Positions 62,051 through 64,000 of a DNA stretch of 64,000 nucleotides are shown here, in pieces; positions within the stretch are counted from its first letter, which is position 1, and each line of letters opens with the position of its first letter. The stretch spans positions 3,058,001 through 3,122,000 of the forward strand of contig NC_091870.1 of the NCBI RefSeq assembly GCF_019399895.1, given 5' to 3'. A program made the position numbers and the translations under genes. Source of the stretch: Cardiocondyla obscurior (Eukaryota > Arthropoda > Insecta > Hymenoptera > Formicidae). The notes beneath the pieces were generated by a model that was given only the letters and a program-made list of their open reading frames with translations, did not search any database and was not told the DNA's origin.

Positions 62051-64000
62051 CGCGTTCATTTTTAATAATATCCGAAAGCCGATATTTCGCAGATTAAATA
62101 CACCCTGTAACGACATTTTATAATTTACCACGTATTAAAAAGTTAATCCTTTACCGGCAATTTGGTCGAAACGCCTGAACGTATTTAAAAAATTTAAATG
62201 TATTATTGGCTCGCGCGAATACGAACAGGTTAATATGACACACGGACTCGATGCCGATAGAAAAAATTTAATAGTTATTATATGACTCGCGCGCGAGCGA
62301 AACGATGAGCGTGTTAATATTAGGTGACACACGACTCAATGCCGCTGTATTGTGGGACAGGGGACACGGTTCTAACGTGGAGGCACCGTTATGGATTGAA
62401 AAATTGATTTGTGGGTCAAGTGTCAATTGTTCTGCGATACAGCATGTTCGAAATGTTCGCTTTTGTGTTGGCGATGCTCCCGCGCGTTTGATCAATTTTC
62501 ATACGGCTCTGTGCAGCTTCCGTGTTACGGCCGACGTGCATTTTTTTGCGACAGAGAAATGTACGCCTGCACCGGAATTGTTGCACGCACATCCTCCGCG
62601 CAATGTTTCCGTTTTGCACAATTCTCTCTCTCTCTCTCTCTATTTTTTTTTTTCTTTCTTTTTTTGTAAATGCATATTTCAGAATGTAGGTCAGAGCTAG
62701 TTATTTCGAGCCAATCTACCGATACTTCACTTTGCACGGCATCTTCGTTTAACCTTTCTTCGGTGCTCCTTACAAAAGCAAGAACCGCGAGATTCAAAGG
62801 GGTATTTCTTTACAAAGCGACATTATTTTCTGTGCATTGCCTTTTTTTTCCGAGGGAGAAGTAAGAGTTACGCGATTAAGGTTATTTTTAAAATCCTGCA
62901 TGGACACGACGGTAATTTCGCACGATCGGTAGAATAGAGAAGTCTTTTCTTTCGAGAAGTCGAGGAGTGGGATTGTTTCTTTCTTTTTTTTTTTTTTCTA
63001 TGTTGCCGATTACGTTTACATGCATCTTGTGTGTATTGTTACGACGATGTATAGCTTTGACTTCAACTTATTCTCGGTTTTTTAAAAATAGACATTTTTC
63101 TTTCTCGTGTTTTTAGAATTGTTTTTTTAATTTTTTTTTCTTTTCTTTTTTTTTTTACTATTTACGTAGATTCTTTTACGCCAATGTCAATGATATTCTC
63201 AGAGCGTGCTTTACATGTTAAAAGCGTCTCTCTTTCCCTTGGCTAACCGCGCATCTTGCATTCGCTTGCGTGGCACGTGTGAAACGTGTGACGTACTTTA
63301 CCCGCGGCTCTGCTTAATTTTTTTGTTTGCACGATCGTTCCTTGAAAGGAGTACTGCCGCGCGGCACCGAAAAGTTTAAAAGAAGAGACGAACGTTTCGC
63401 TCTTTATCGCTAAAATCAAACGCAATTTACAAATTTTTTGCGGGACATATATATTTCTGGACGTTTATAGAGTACATTAAAGGCTTTTAATTCAGTTAAA
63501 TTTTAATTGCAAGAGCTTTATTTAACTCTCTCGTATTCGTATTTACTATTAACGTTCCTCCTTTCTTTTTTTTTTATTTTAATTTTTTTCTTTTTTTTTT
63601 TTAACATGTCTTACGCCTCAAATCAAGCGTGCTTAATCTACGAGAGTACATTATATGTATATGTACATACATATATGAAACTTGTCGCGTGCGAAAGCTT
63701 TCGAAACTTATTTAAACTTCGAATCGTGGCGAACTATTTTTATATTACTTCTTCCTTCAAATAGTTATCAAGTTGTGTAATGTAAAACGATGCCATTTCA
63801 ACCGCGCAAATTGTATCTAAACGCTATCGTTGATCTTTCGCAATTGTAAATTGTGCTGTACCACGTTAAACACAGTTTCCTGTGTGCCGATAAGATTTTC
63901 TTTAAGCAGTATTGACGTTAGAATTTATTACAAAAGTTCACCTATTTATTTTTTATTTTTTTTTACAAGCCATAAATATTTTCGCAGCATTAAGTTTCTT
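62051..64000. other. Non-coding, AT- and pyrimidine-rich stretch
   Basis: The sequence is consistent with intron or intergenic DNA. It contains a (TC)n run at 62,623-62,641, T/C-rich tracts near 62,640-62,665, 62,980-63,000, 63,120-63,155 and 63,560-63,602, and a short TATATGTA/TACATATA stretch near 63,650-63,675. A strong acceptor at 62,681-62,682 is listed separately. No gene is recognised up to the window end. Confidence 0.55.
62681..62864 (+). other. Strong splice acceptor followed by an open frame
   Basis: A long (TC)n and T/C tract leads into GCATATTTCAG (AG at 62,681-62,682). After it one phase remains open for about 60 codons, beginning ECRSELVISSQSTDTSLC, to TAA at about 62,862. No consensus donor follows; AAAGGG|GTATTT near 62,800 is the best. 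It could be an exon of the + strand unit that starts in the CpG island, but the intervening 3.6 kb and lack of a donor keep confidence low. Confidence 0.15.

Noticed and set aside
61559..62131. 190-codon minus frame
   Set aside because: The C-terminus is a lysine-rich simple tract and the body is arginine-rich without any motif. I found no promoter or splice context, so it is left unannotated although weakly possible.
1..64000. Transposons, CRISPR arrays, rRNA genes, endogenous viral genes
   Set aside because: I looked for reverse transcriptase, transposase or integrase motifs, terminal repeats with target-site duplications and regular spacer arrays and saw none. Short degraded elements cannot be excluded without a repeat library.

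Overview
This window looks like nuclear DNA from an insect, most likely a hymenopteran and plausibly an ant. The signs are long AT-rich stretches mixed with CpG-dense, CGCG-rich patches, abundant poly-A/poly-T and (TC)n tracts, short exon-like segments bounded by GTAAGT/GTGAGT donors and pyrimidine-CAG acceptors, and no bacterial gene packing. The organism call is an inference from composition. I recognise no protein family anywhere in the window, and almost all open frames here are chance or low-complexity frames.

Layout. 1-26.9 kb is non-coding sequence with simple repeats and one notable 30-bp palindrome at 25.45 kb. 26.98-29.0 kb holds the most structured locus: on the minus strand, two tandem copies of an exon-plus-intron unit (exons of 260 and 223 bp, introns of about 178 bp) lead into a 42-nt microexon. 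Just upstream, at 28.08-28.28 kb, is a CpG-rich stretch with a candidate first-exon donor, an E-box, a CRE-like site and a direct repeat. A third, more degraded copy of the exon lies 9 kb away at 36.84-37.07 kb, and similarity between the two loci resumes further upstream (28.86-29.0 kb versus 37.44-37.6 kb). This is therefore an old segmental duplication of a possible lineage-specific gene. Splicing the two tandem exons gives a continuous 135-codon frame in which a 17-residue segment occurs twice, once per exon.

29-58 kb is otherwise non-coding. It has isolated exon-like segments, the best being 38,942-38,984 on + and a phase-compatible pair at 50,413-50,494 and 50,651-50,710 on -. It also has palindromes and TAATTA-rich clusters that could be regulatory, and a long (TC)n microsatellite at 55.0 kb. 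57.95-62.05 kb is a broad CpG- and GC-rich island that looks like a promoter region. A candidate + strand first exon ends at a consensus donor at 59,047, with an ATG 12 bases before it, and its downstream exons would lie beyond the window. 62-64 kb is AT-rich and pyrimidine-rich, as expected inside a long intron.

If this reading is right, the window is largely the intergenic or intronic space of one or two developmentally regulated genes, plus a small duplicated minus-strand transcription unit of unknown function. All exon calls rest on splice signals and open frames seen by eye; transcript data are needed to confirm them.
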